Assembly: GCF_008630535.1 (NCBI RefSeq)
Contig: NZ_VWPH01000016.1
Location: 1-64,000, forward strand
Source: Saccharopolyspora hirsuta
GTDB taxonomy: Bacteria > Actinomycetota > Actinomycetes > Mycobacteriales > Pseudonocardiaceae
Length of the DNA stretch: 64,000 nt
Direction: 5' to 3'
Shown: positions 1 through 7,847 of the stretch, piece by piece
Layout: the number at the start of each line of letters is the position of its first letter
How positions within the stretch are numbered: position 1 is the stretch's first letter
Program-made: the position numbers and the translations under genes
Notes under the pieces: generated by a model
What the model was told of the DNA's origin: nothing
The model's input: the letters and a program-made list of their open reading frames with translations, nothing else
Databases searched by the model: none

Positions 1-117
1 GAACGCGGCTTCGCCACCCTCAAAAACTGGCACGTCCTCGACCGCGTCCGCTGCTGCCCACACCAAGTCAGCACCCTCGCCCAAGCCATCCTCACCCTCC
101 AACACGAAACAAGATGA
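1..117 (+). mobile_element. C-terminal fragment of an IS5-like transposase
   Basis: The first 38 codons are open from the window edge to TGA at 115-117. They read ERGFATLKNWHVLDRVRCCP, then a short Leu/Ala/Gln-rich tail. This resembles the end of DDE transposases of the IS5/HARBI1 (DDE_Tnp_4) type common in actinomycetes, where a helix with a Glu follows the last catalytic strand. Only the tail lies in the window, so intactness cannot be judged. The A-rich stretch just after the stop (118-135) may hold the right terminal repeat, but its partner is outside. Confidence 0.6.
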
Positions 118-466
118 AAAAGGCTCAGTGAAGTGGTAACGGGTTCGAGCGCCTCTCGGTGACCAACAGAAATTTCCTCCCCAGTATGCGGGCTTCGTTC
201 TTGCCCTGATCGGCTGCTCCTTTCGGGATTCTCATACTACTGTTTCCGGGTGATGCTAGGTTCACATACTGGGACTGCCGGCGGTTTTCGGATCCGGTGG
301 CGGTGAATGGCTGTTGCGGATTCCGCCATCCGGAGGATGCGCGGCCGCGATCTGGTCGAGTTTGCTGATGATACCGAGAAAATGGTTCCGATCGGGTGAT
401 CGTGTCACCATTTTCTCGGTATCGAATGAACGGCGTGTTGCGCGCAGTGTTCGGTTCGGGAACGCC
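118..466. other. Gene-free stretch between IS tail and exporter gene
   Basis: About 350 bases without a credible gene. Base composition is less GC-rich than the flanks, as expected beside an insertion element. The only structure seen is the perfect inverted repeat at 370-423, listed separately. Confidence 0.5.
370..423. repeat. Perfect 17-bp inverted repeat (possible terminator)
   Basis: The arm 370-386 (GATACCGAGAAAATGGT) is exactly repeated in reverse complement at 407-423, with 20 bases between. It lies 44 bases beyond the stop codon of the leftward exporter gene, so it could act as its transcription terminator, although no T-run follows on that strand. It could also be a remnant of the neighbouring insertion element. 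Confidence 0.55.
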
Positions 467-1939
467 TTACGCCCCGGCGGGTTCGCTCGGCTTGGTCCGG
501 ATCGTGACGAGCAGTACCACCAGGGCCGCCAACGAGAAGATCGCGCCTGCGGCGAAGGCGGCGTTGGTCCCTGCGGTCTGCACGTGGAGCTGCAGTTGCT
601 CCGTGGCCAGGCCGGCAGGCGGTGCGTCCCGCGTCGCCTGCGCTGCGGCGGCGAAAATCGGGATCAGCACGGCAAGTCCGAGCGACCCGCCGACCTGCTG
701 GAAGGCTTGCAGGGCGCCGGATGCCGCGCCGGTGTCCTCCGCGGGTACCTCGGACATGATGACCATGTTCAGCGGTACCACGGTGAAGCCGACGCCTGCG
801 CCGAACAAGACCATCGGTCCGAACATCGCGGTGAGGTATGCGCTGTCGGGCGAGAGCAGGCTCAGCCAGCCGATCGCGAGCGCCACGGCGCTCATGCCGA
901 TCAGAGCGGTGATCTTGGGCCCGAGCGCGGGCAGCACCTTGCTGACCACCTGCGCGGCGATGAACAGCGAGGCCGCCATCGGCAGGAACGCCAGGCCGGA
1001 CAGCAGCGGACTGAGTCCCTGCACCTGCTGCAGGAACTGGGTGAGGAAGAAGAACATGCCGAACAGCGTCGCGGGTACCAGGAGCATCGCCAGGTAGGAG
1101 CCCGTCCGGTTCCTGCTGGCGAACAACCGGAGCGGCATGATCGGCTGCTTCGCCTTGGCCTCGTTGAAGAGGAACACCGCGAGGAGAGCGATGCCGACGG
1201 CGAACGAGACCAGCGTGATGGGGTCGGTCCAGCTGTCCGCGGCGCGGATGAAACCGTAGACCAGCCCGGTCATCCCGAGGGTGGAGGTGAGCGCGCCGAT
1301 GACGTCGAACCGGCCGCTCTGCTTCTCGGACTGCTCGAGGTAGCGCGGCGTGAGCAGGATTACGGCCAGGCCGATGGGGATGTTGACCAGCAGCACCCAG
1401 CGCCAGGACGCCGAGGCGGTGAGCACGCCGCCGAGCAGGAGGCCCAGCGCCATGCCGGATCCGGTCACGGTCGAGTAGACCCCCAGGGCGCGGTTGCGGC
1501 GAGGGCCCTCTTCGAAGTGGGTGACCAGCAGGGCGAGCGTGCTCGGGCCGGCCAGCGCCGCGCCGACGCCTTGCAGCACGCGGGCGGCGATCAACCACTC
1601 CGCCGACTGCGCCACTCCGCCGAGCAGCGATGCGGCGGTGAACACCGCGGTTCCCACCATGAAGGCGGACCGGCGGCCCATGATGTCACCGGCTCGTCCG
1701 CCCAGCAGCAGCAGCCCGCCGAAGGCCAGCGCGAAGGCGTTGACGACCCAGGCCAGTCCGGCCTCGGAGAATCCGAGCCCGGTCTTGATGCTGGGCAGGG
1801 CCACGTTGAGGATCGTGGTGTCCAGCATCAGCATCAGCTCGCAGGAAACGATGAGCGTCAGCGCGATCCCGAGTCGGCCGGATATGCGCTGTCCTGGTGG
1901 TTCCTGGCTGATCGTGTCGGATGTCGACGAGGTCGACAT
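467..1939 (-). CDS. DHA2-family MFS multidrug exporter
   Basis: 490 residues, the usual size for 14-helix EmrB/QacA-type drug:H+ antiporters of the inner membrane. The first helix carries LMLDTTILNVALPS (about residues 36-50), the DHA2 signature LDxTIVNVALP. Motif A-like GGRAGDIMGRR follows helix 2, and the helix-5 motif C region (STVTGSGMALGLLLGGVL) is present. The ATG is preceded by AGGAGG. It is divergent from a TetR gene with a palindrome between them, so drug-inducible expression controlled by that regulator is likely. The substrate cannot be told from sequence. Confidence 0.9.
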   Translation of the reverse strand: MSTSSTSDTISQEPPGQRISGRLGIALTLIVSCELMLMLDTTILNVALPSIKTGLGFSEAGLAWVVNAFALAFGGLLLLGGRAGDIMGRRSAFMVGTAVFTAASLLGGVAQSAEWLIAARVLQGVGAALAGPSTLALLVTHFEEGPRRNRALGVYSTVTGSGMALGLLLGGVLTASASWRWVLLVNIPIGLAVILLTPRYLEQSEKQSGRFDVIGALTSTLGMTGLVYGFIRAADSWTDPITLVSFAVGIALLAVFLFNEAKAKQPIMPLRLFASRNRTGSYLAMLLVPATLFGMFFFLTQFLQQVQGLSPLLSGLAFLPMAASLFIAAQVVSKVLPALGPKITALIGMSAVALAIGWLSLLSPDSAYLTAMFGPMVLFGAGVGFTVVPLNMVIMSEVPAEDTGAASGALQAFQQVGGSLGLAVLIPIFAAAAQATRDAPPAGLATEQLQLHVQTAGTNAAFAAGAIFSLAALVVLLVTIRTKPSEPAGA

Positions 1940-2008
1940 GGGTGCCTCCTGTTAGGCTGCAAGGAGAAGTTCGGGGTGGCGCCGTGGGCGACGGAAAGGC
2001 CTCCCCGA

Positions 2009-2031
2009 ATAGTGGACGCGCCGTCCACTAT
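2009..2031. promoter_or_regulatory. Palindromic operator for the adjacent TetR regulator
   Basis: ATAGTGGACG (2009-2018) and CGTCCACTAT (2022-2031) are perfect reverse complements with a 3-base centre. The site lies between the exporter start (1939) and the TetR start (2096). Position, symmetry and length (23 bp) match TetR-family operators that control both divergent genes. Confidence 0.75.
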
Positions 2032-2095
2032 AGGGCAGGGGGCTTCAGCGATGCAACGCGCCCCGTTGTCCTCCCGGGAAAAACGAGGTGAAGCG

Positions 2096-2722
2096 ATGCC
2101 CGCGGCGGTGAGCAGAACGACGGACCCAGCCCCCCGCGCGACCCGCAGACGGGGCAAAGTGCTGGAGCAGGCCATTTTCGATGCGGTCCTGGAGCAGCTG
2201 CGCACGTCCGGGTACGCCGGCCTGACCCTGGAAGCCGTGGCGGCCGCTGCGCAGACCGGTAAGTCCGCCTTGTACCGGCGGTGGTCCGGCAAGGAAGAGC
2301 TGGTGGCCGACGCCCTGCGCGGAATCCTGCCGTCCCCGTGGGATATCGAGCTCACCGACGACCTGCGCGCCGACCTGCTGCGGTTCGTCGAGTTCCTTCG
2401 CGACGCCTTCGCCGCTTCCTACGGCACGGCGTTCCAGATCGTCTCCGCCGAGGTCGGCAGCGATTCCAGTCTCGTCCGCACGCTGGTGAACACCGAGGTG
2501 ATCGACCCGTGCGTCGATCGGATCATGGAGGTCCTGCGGGCCGGGCGCGACCGCGGTGAGGTCCGCCCGGAGGCCGTCACCGATCTCGTCGCCCGCACCG
2601 GTGCCGCTCTGGTGACGCACCATTGCGTCACGGGGGGTGAGCCGTCCACTTCGGACGAGTTCCTCGTGGCGATCGTCGACGAGGTCCTGCTGCCGCTGGT
2701 CAGGACGAAGACCGCGGAGTGA
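2096..2722 (+). CDS. TetR/AcrR-family transcriptional repressor
   Basis: 208 residues. The N-terminal helix-turn-helix is plain: GYAGLTLEAVAAAAQTGKSALYRRW (about residues 39-63), preceded by the basic RRRGKVLEQAIFDAVL helix. The remainder is a helical ligand-binding domain resembling TetR_C_11-type regulators. ATG 2096 has GAGGTG eight bases upstream; an in-frame ATG at 2051 lacks a good ribosome site and would place the coding region closer to the palindrome. It probably represses the divergent DHA2 exporter and itself. Confidence 0.88.
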   Translation: MPAAVSRTTDPAPRATRRRGKVLEQAIFDAVLEQLRTSGYAGLTLEAVAAAAQTGKSALYRRWSGKEELVADALRGILPSPWDIELTDDLRADLLRFVEFLRDAFAASYGTAFQIVSAEVGSDSSLVRTLVNTEVIDPCVDRIMEVLRAGRDRGEVRPEAVTDLVARTGAALVTHHCVTGGEPSTSDEFLVAIVDEVLLPLVRTKTAE

Positions 2723-2840
2723 TCGAGGTGCCGGAGTCGTGCGGCGACCCGGACGGACGACCGGTCAGCGCGGGGCTGGCGGGCGAGGCGCGCTACGACG
2801 AAGCGGTGAGCGCGCTTCCGGTCCCGCCAGCCCGGCCTGC

Positions 2841-3722
2841 TCAGCCGGCGTCGACGCGCTCGCGGTCGCCGGAGCTCTGCCTGACCGCCTCGGCCAGCAG
2901 CTCGTAAGACCGCACTCGCTCTTCGTGGTCGTGGATCACGGTCAGCGCCATCAACTCGTCGGCGCCGGTGCGGGACACGAGGTCTCCCACCTGGTCGCGG
3001 ACGGTCTCCGGGCTGCCGACGATCTGCGGGCCGAACTGCGCCTGCACGCGCAGCTCCTGCTCGGCGCTGAGGGAGTGCTTCGCGGCGTCCTCGGGGCTGT
3101 GGAACGGTTTCGGGTCCGCCGCGCCTAAGGCGAAGGCGAGCTTCATCGGTCCCAGAAGCCATTCAGCGCGCTCGTCGGTGTCGGCTGCGCTGACGACCGC
3201 GGCCACGATCGCGTAAGGCTCGGCCAGGTGCGCCGACGGCTGGAACGATTCCCGGTACGCCTGCAGCGATGCGGCAGTCGCGTCGGGGCGGAGATGATGG
3301 GCGAAGGCGAACGGAACACCCATCGCACCGGCCAGGGCCGCTGTGTTCGGGCTGGTGCCCAGCAACCACAGCGGCGGCCAGTTCTCCGGCGCCGGCACGG
3401 CGGCGATGTGGCCCGAGCTGTCCCGGTTCATGTAGTGCATGAGCTCGTCGAGCTGGTGCGGGAAGTCGTTCGCCCCGAAGTCCGCGGTCCGGCGCAGCGC
3501 CCGGGCCGTGATCGGGTCGGTGCCCGGAGCCCGGCCGATGCCCAGATCGATGCGGCCGGAGTGCAGCGCCCCGAGAGTGCCGAACTGCTCGGCCACCACC
3601 AGCGGCGGGTGGTTGGGCAGCATGACCCCACCGGAACCGACGCGGATCGTGGTGGAGGCGCTGGCGAGCCGGTCGATCAGGATCGCGGTCGCACCTCCGG
3701 AGTGATCACCGAAGATCCACAC
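2841..3722 (-). CDS. 5'-truncated LLM-class flavin-dependent oxidoreductase
   Basis: 293 residues from a GTG at 3722. The body matches bacterial luciferase-like (LLM, MsnO8-type) monooxygenases: RVGSGGVMLPNHPPLVVAEQ, LHSGRIDLGIGRAPGTDP and WLLGTSPNTAALA. Full family members run about 330-340 residues and begin with a conserved beta-strand plus the WVAEHHN segment. Here that part (about 40 residues) is missing and the reading frame starts abruptly with an unrelated MWIFGDHSGG. Upstream lie only a hairpin and tRNA-Pro within 60 bases. The gene looks cut by a rearrangement at the tRNA end and is probably non-functional or altered. Confidence 0.75.
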   Translation of the reverse strand: MWIFGDHSGGATAILIDRLASASTTIRVGSGGVMLPNHPPLVVAEQFGTLGALHSGRIDLGIGRAPGTDPITARALRRTADFGANDFPHQLDELMHYMNRDSSGHIAAVPAPENWPPLWLLGTSPNTAALAGAMGVPFAFAHHLRPDATAASLQAYRESFQPSAHLAEPYAIVAAVVSAADTDERAEWLLGPMKLAFALGAADPKPFHSPEDAAKHSLSAEQELRVQAQFGPQIVGSPETVRDQVGDLVSRTGADELMALTVIHDHEERVRSYELLAEAVRQSSGDRERVDAG

Positions 3723-3730
3723 CGCAATGC

Positions 3731-3772
3731 GAAAAGCCCGTTGACCTGCACTTACGTGCTGATCAACGGGCT
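3731..3772 (-). terminator. Rho-independent terminator behind tRNA-Pro
   Basis: Read on the minus strand, AGCCCGTTGA (3772-3763) pairs with TCAACGGGCT (3744-3735) and is followed directly by a T-run (3735-3732). It starts 11 bases past the tRNA 3' end and precedes the truncated oxidoreductase, so it should end the tRNA transcript. Confidence 0.75.
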
Positions 3773-3782
3773 CTTCGCTCCG

Positions 3783-3856
<74 letters not shown>

Positions 3857-3910
3857 ACTCACCTCTTGGGGTGTGCCGATAGCTTACCGCACCTCTGAAC
3901 GGGCGATCAT

Positions 3911-4597
3911 CTACCCCCCTCGTTCGGTATTTTCGCAGGTCCAGGCGTCGACGGCCGTCTTCAGGGAGCGGGTCCAGGTCGTCAGGATCCGGTTGCCCTC
4001 CTCCGCCGTCGCCCCTCTGGGGTCGCCGAGGACTCCGGTGGGCGTCACCGCCGCCAGGCCTTGTGCTCGGAGGGTCGGCAGGAGGTCCGGCAGCGGGGTC
4101 GTGGTGCCCCGTTCGGCCCGGTCGAGGCGGACCGCTGTCGGACGCAGGGCCAGCATCACCGATGTTTCGGTGCGGCCCGCGTGGGTGTCGTCGGGGCTGG
4201 CCGACGGGGACCAGGCCAGGACTCGGCGGTTCTCCGCTCGGAGGGTTCGGAGGGCTCGGTTGAGGGGTTCGGCGTTGCCTCCGTGGGCCGAGACCAGGAC
4301 CACTCCCGCGTATCCGTCCGCTGAGCGGACCAGTTCCAGGAGGAGCAGTTCCACCGCTCGTTGGCCGATCGACAGGGTTCCGGGGAAGTCCGCGTGCTCG
4401 CCGCTGGAGCCGTAGGCCACCGGTGGGGCCACCAGGACCGGGCGGTGCTGGGCCAGGCGTTCGCACAGGGCCACCGCGATCTCGGTGTCCACCGTGAAGG
4501 GCAGGTGGGGGCCGTGCTGCTCGGTCGCTCCCACCGGCACCGCCAGCACGGCCGGTTCGGCGAGGTCCGGCCAGGTGAGGTCCGCCAGGTTCGTCAT
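3911..4597 (-). CDS. mftE: Mycofactocin peptidase MftE (creatininase family)
   Basis: 228 residues. The creatininase fold is clear: VPVGATEQHGPHLPFTVDTE (about residues 20-39) supplies the metal-binding Glu, His and Asp, SAHGGN (about 103-108) a further His, and AGRTETSVMLAL the late Glu. In the mycofactocin pathway MftE releases the modified C-terminal Val-Tyr dipeptide from MftA, giving the AHDP precursor. It is the last gene of the leftward operon. Its ATG overlaps the mftF stop by four bases (ATGA at 4594-4597), so it is translationally coupled. Confidence 0.92.
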   Translation of the reverse strand: MTNLADLTWPDLAEPAVLAVPVGATEQHGPHLPFTVDTEIAVALCERLAQHRPVLVAPPVAYGSSGEHADFPGTLSIGQRAVELLLLELVRSADGYAGVVLVSAHGGNAEPLNRALRTLRAENRRVLAWSPSASPDDTHAGRTETSVMLALRPTAVRLDRAERGTTTPLPDLLPTLRAQGLAAVTPTGVLGDPRGATAEEGNRILTTWTRSLKTAVDAWTCENTERGG

Positions 4598-5937
4598 GGC
4601 CGCTCCCCCGCCGTCGGGACGCTGCTGCGGCCCCCGACGTCGGTCAGGACCGGCAGCAGCGGAGTGGAGGTGCGCGCTCGGAGTGCTCCGCGGAGCACTC
4701 CGCAGCCGTAGGCCGCGTCGTCGGCGAGGCGGGCCAGGGTCCAGCGGGCCGGGTCCAGGGGCGGGCGTTCGCGGGCCCAGTCCAGCAGGTGTCTCAGCAC
4801 CACCGCGGTCAGGATCCGGCGGCCCGTTCGGCTCGCGGCCAGCAAGGGCGCGGCGATCGGGGCCCAGGGGCGGCCGATGGCGTCAGCGAGGTAGCGGCCA
4901 GCGCCGAGGGTGCCCAGCGCCGTCAGGCGCACCGACTCCACCGCGGGGACTCCGGTCTTGCCGAGCTTGCGCGCCAGGAGGGCCGCCGCTGCACCGGTGA
5001 CGGCGAGGGCCGGGCCGGTTCGGCGGGTGCTGATCAGGGCCCACGTGAGCGCGCTCCACAGCGAGGTGCGGAGCGGGGCCACTGCGGTGCCGTGGCGGGT
5101 GGCGAGCGGTCCGGCTGATGTTCCGTAGCTGAAGCGCTGGCGGAGCAGGGCGGGCCAGGTTCGGCGCGGCTGGTGGTGCACGGTGGCTGCGGGTTCGTAG
5201 CGGACCTGGTGGTTCCGGGCCAGGCGCCAGATCAGGTCGACGTCCTCGCCGAAGCGGAGGTCCTCGTCGAATCCGCCGAGCTCGCGGAGCACCTCGGTCC
5301 GGACCACCAGGGCTGCTGTGGGCACGTAGCTGATCCGGCTGCCCGGCTGCACCACGCCGGGTTGCTCGCCGAGGTCCAGCGGGGATCTCGCGCTCTCGTA
5401 GCGGGCCAGCGCGGAGTCACCGGGTGTGCTGCGGACACGAGGTGCCACGGCCGCCACGTCGGGGTCCTCGAAGTGGCCGAGCAGCGGTTCGAGCCAGCCT
5501 GGTTCGGCGTGGACGTCGGCGTCCAGGAACGCCACCAGCGGTGTGGTGACCAGCTGCAGGCCCGCATTGCGGGCTGCTGCGGGACCGCGGGGGACCTCGT
5601 GGCGGACCGCCGCTCCCGGTATCGGGTGCCGGGAGCCGTCGTCGACCACGATCGCCGAGTCCGGCGCGTGGTGGGGGTCGTCGCGCACCGGGAGAACCAG
5701 CGTCACGTCCTCGGGACGGAACTGCGACTGCTCGTGGCGCGGGTGCATCATGCCGGTTCGGACCAGGCGCTGCGCGAGCCCCGCGCCGGTGGTCACCGGC
5801 TCGCCGTCGAGCCAGCCGTCGACCAGCCGCGCTCCTGCTGCGCTCAGCCGGAGGACGCGGAACGGTGTGCCTCCGGCGAGGGTCCGGCCGTCGGCGAAGC
5901 GGCGCAGGCCGGGGTCTGGCTCCAGCCGGAGGGTCAT
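4594..5937 (-). CDS. mftF: Mycofactocin glycosyltransferase MftF
   Basis: 447 residues. An N-terminal segment of about 80 residues (MTLRLEPDPGLRRFADGRTL) typical of MftF precedes a GT-A type family 2 glycosyltransferase domain. That domain has VTLVLPVRD, IVVDDGS, FLDADVHAEPGWLEPLL (DxD-like metal site) and GGFDEDLRFGEDVDLIWRL. The C-terminal part is hydrophobic and may associate with membrane. MftF adds the oligoglucose chain of methyl-mycofactocinone-type cofactors in mycobacteria. The start is the ATG overlapping the SDR stop (ATGA, 5934-5937). The reading frame extends further upstream, but that part is antisense-like shadow of the SDR gene. Confidence 0.9.
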   Translation of the reverse strand: MTLRLEPDPGLRRFADGRTLAGGTPFRVLRLSAAGARLVDGWLDGEPVTTGAGLAQRLVRTGMMHPRHEQSQFRPEDVTLVLPVRDDPHHAPDSAIVVDDGSRHPIPGAAVRHEVPRGPAAARNAGLQLVTTPLVAFLDADVHAEPGWLEPLLGHFEDPDVAAVAPRVRSTPGDSALARYESARSPLDLGEQPGVVQPGSRISYVPTAALVVRTEVLRELGGFDEDLRFGEDVDLIWRLARNHQVRYEPAATVHHQPRRTWPALLRQRFSYGTSAGPLATRHGTAVAPLRTSLWSALTWALISTRRTGPALAVTGAAAALLARKLGKTGVPAVESVRLTALGTLGAGRYLADAIGRPWAPIAAPLLAASRTGRRILTAVVLRHLLDWARERPPLDPARWTLARLADDAAYGCGVLRGALRARTSTPLLPVLTDVGGRSSVPTAGERP

Positions 5938-6716
5938 GCGGTGAAACCTCCGTCGGCGTGCACCACGGTGCCGGTGATCGCCGAGGACTTCTCGCCGCAC
6001 AGCCAGCACACCGCCGCTGCGACCTCCTCGGGTTCCAGGAGTCGTTCGACGAGCTGGTGCTGGCTGAACTCCTCGACGTCGGGCAGGTCGTAGTAGGCCG
6101 CGGTGGCGGTGAGCATGTCGGTGCGGGTCGACCCGGGCGAGACCGCGGTTGCGGTGATGCCGGTACCGCGCAGGTCGGTCGCCAGACCGCGGATCAGGCC
6201 GACCACTGCGTGCTTGGCGGCGTTGTACCCGGCGAGGTGGTACAGGCCGCGGTGCGCGGCCGACGAGGCCAGCGCGACGAAGCGGCCGGAGCGGGGTTGC
6301 GGCCGCTGCAGCATCTTCGGCACGGTGGCGCGGGCCAGGTTCGCCACGCCTCGGACTCCGACGTCGAACAACGCGTTCCACTGCTCGTCGGTGGTCTCCC
6401 AGAGCGGTTGGCCACCTGCCATCACCGCGGCCGCCGCGACTGCTGCGTCGACTCCCCCGAACTCGGCTTCGGCCACCTCGACGGCCTGCCGGACAGCAGC
6501 GTCGTCGCGGACGTCGGCCACGACGTCGCGCACCGAACCCGGCCACTGATCGGCCAGCTCCCGCAGCTGCTCACGGGCGCCGAGCGAGTACGAGGCACCG
6601 GGGAGGTCCGCGCAGACGTCGACTGCGACCACGCGCCAGCCCTCGGTGGCCAGCTGCCGGACCACGGCCGCGCCGATTCCGCGCGCCGCACCGGTGACGA
6701 TCGCGACCCTGCTCAT
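5934..6716 (-). CDS. Mycofactocin-associated short-chain dehydrogenase
   Basis: 260 residues. Rossmann motif VTGAARGIGAAVV (about 8-20), catalytic Ser in ALASSAAHRG and YNAAK (Tyr-x-x-x-Lys). The segment between the nucleotide-binding half and the catalytic site resembles mycofactocin-dependent SDRs, whose NAD(H) is not exchangeable and is re-oxidised by mycofactocin. Its place inside the mft operon, overlapping both neighbours by four bases, supports that role. Probable reaction: oxidation of an alcohol (for example a carveol-like secondary alcohol) coupled to mycofactocin. The exact substrate is unknown. Confidence 0.85.
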   Translation of the reverse strand: MSRVAIVTGAARGIGAAVVRQLATEGWRVVAVDVCADLPGASYSLGAREQLRELADQWPGSVRDVVADVRDDAAVRQAVEVAEAEFGGVDAAVAAAAVMAGGQPLWETTDEQWNALFDVGVRGVANLARATVPKMLQRPQPRSGRFVALASSAAHRGLYHLAGYNAAKHAVVGLIRGLATDLRGTGITATAVSPGSTRTDMLTATAAYYDLPDVEEFSQHQLVERLLEPEEVAAAVCWLCGEKSSAITGTVVHADGGFTA

Positions 6717-7552
6717 GACTGCTCCACATTGAGGTAGCCGTGGCGCTGCAGATATCCCAGGAGCGCGTCGGCTGCCTCTGGCGCCGAGAGCGGACCGACG
6801 ATCGTCGGCGGGGTGCGCTCGACGAGCGCACCGGTGAGCTCCAGGATCCGGCGGTGCGCGGTCGGCGCGACCGGGGGTGGGAGTTCTCGCGGGCGCGGGC
6901 GGCGCGGGCGGGCCACGACCATAGGGCCCGGGCGAGTCTCGAACGGTACTGAGCGGATCGGAGTGCGTTGAGCGGCCAGCACGGCCGGGAGGCTCGCTCG
7001 GCGCAGACGGGTGCCGCCCTCGACGGAGACAACCGCGGGGGCGGGCAGGCGGAGCACTTCGCGGCTACCGCCGTCCAAGCGCCGGTGGGCCAGGATCGCG
7101 CGTCCGTCGGTTTCGAGCTTGACCACGCCGAGCGCCTGCGCGGCACCGAGGCGGGCTGCCAAGAACGCCGGTGTCGCACCGGTTGCGCCGTCGGACGACC
7201 GGTCGCCGCACAACACCAGGTCGGGGGTTGTGGTCAGCGCAGTTGTGATCGCCCGAGCGGTTTCGGCGCCGTTGGACGCCAACCAGCGGGCGTCGGGTGG
7301 GGTCTCGCGCTCGACTCGGATCGCCTCGTGCGCTCCTGCGGCCAAAGCCGTTCTCAGCACCTCATCCGCTTCTGGCGGCCCAACCGTCACCGCGAGCACA
7401 CGGCCGTCCAGCTCCTCGGCGAGCCTGAGAGCGTGTTCCAGCGCTGCGAGTTCGGCGGCGTTGACGCCCCGGTGGTCGGCGTCGAGGGCTCCGGTCAGCG
7501 GGTCCACCTCGATCCGCTGCCAGGACCAGCTCAGCGCTGCGACGATCTGCAT
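6713..7552 (-). CDS. etfB: Electron transfer flavoprotein beta-type subunit
   Basis: 279 residues from ATG 7552 (MQIVAALSWSWQRIEVDP). The ETF N-terminal alpha/beta domain is recognisable: NAAELAALEHALRLAEEL, VTVGPPEADEVLRTALAAGAHEAIRV, and the AMP/adenine-site stretch LVLCGDRSSDGATGATPAFLAARLGAAQ. It is more divergent than housekeeping EtfB and has a C-terminal extension of about 60 residues. With EtfA, FixC and FixX it forms an ETF plus ETF:quinone oxidoreductase set inside the mycofactocin operon. That suggests a dedicated electron path from a flavoenzyme to quinone. It starts one base after the fixX stop and overlaps the SDR start. Confidence 0.85.
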   Translation of the reverse strand: MQIVAALSWSWQRIEVDPLTGALDADHRGVNAAELAALEHALRLAEELDGRVLAVTVGPPEADEVLRTALAAGAHEAIRVERETPPDARWLASNGAETARAITTALTTTPDLVLCGDRSSDGATGATPAFLAARLGAAQALGVVKLETDGRAILAHRRLDGGSREVLRLPAPAVVSVEGGTRLRRASLPAVLAAQRTPIRSVPFETRPGPMVVARPRRPRPRELPPPVAPTAHRRILELTGALVERTPPTIVGPLSAPEAADALLGYLQRHGYLNVEQS

Positions 7553-7553
7553 G

Positions 7554-7838
7554 TCAGCCCTTCCGGAACACGACGCCGTGCCCGCCGTCGGGGTAGGTCC
7601 AGGTGATGGCGCCCGCCGAGTTGCAGAGCTGGTAGCAGGTGCCGCACTCGAAGCACTGCTCGTAGTTGAACAGGATTCCGCCATCATCGGTCGGCACGAA
7701 CAGCTTCGCCGGGCACGCCGGGACGCACGCCCTGGTGGTGCAGGAGCGGCAGACCTCGGTGTCGACCGTGATGTGCGGGCGGTCGCCGACGTCGAACTCG
7801 ACGGTGGACATCCGGTCCGCGAAGGACATCTCGTGCAT
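7554..7838 (-). CDS. fixX: FixX-like 4Fe-4S ferredoxin
   Basis: 94 residues. Cys-rich motifs VCRSCTTRACVPACPAKLF and NYEQCFECGTCYQLC supply the 4Fe-4S ligands in the pattern of FixX / the ferredoxin domain of ETF:ubiquinone oxidoreductase. FixX carries the iron-sulphur centre that is a separate domain in mitochondrial ETF-QO and works with FixC. It lies nine bases after fixC and directly before etfB. Confidence 0.92.
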   Translation of the reverse strand: MHEMSFADRMSTVEFDVGDRPHITVDTEVCRSCTTRACVPACPAKLFVPTDDGGILFNYEQCFECGTCYQLCNSAGAITWTYPDGGHGVVFRKG

Positions 7839-7847
7839 GGTCGCTCC

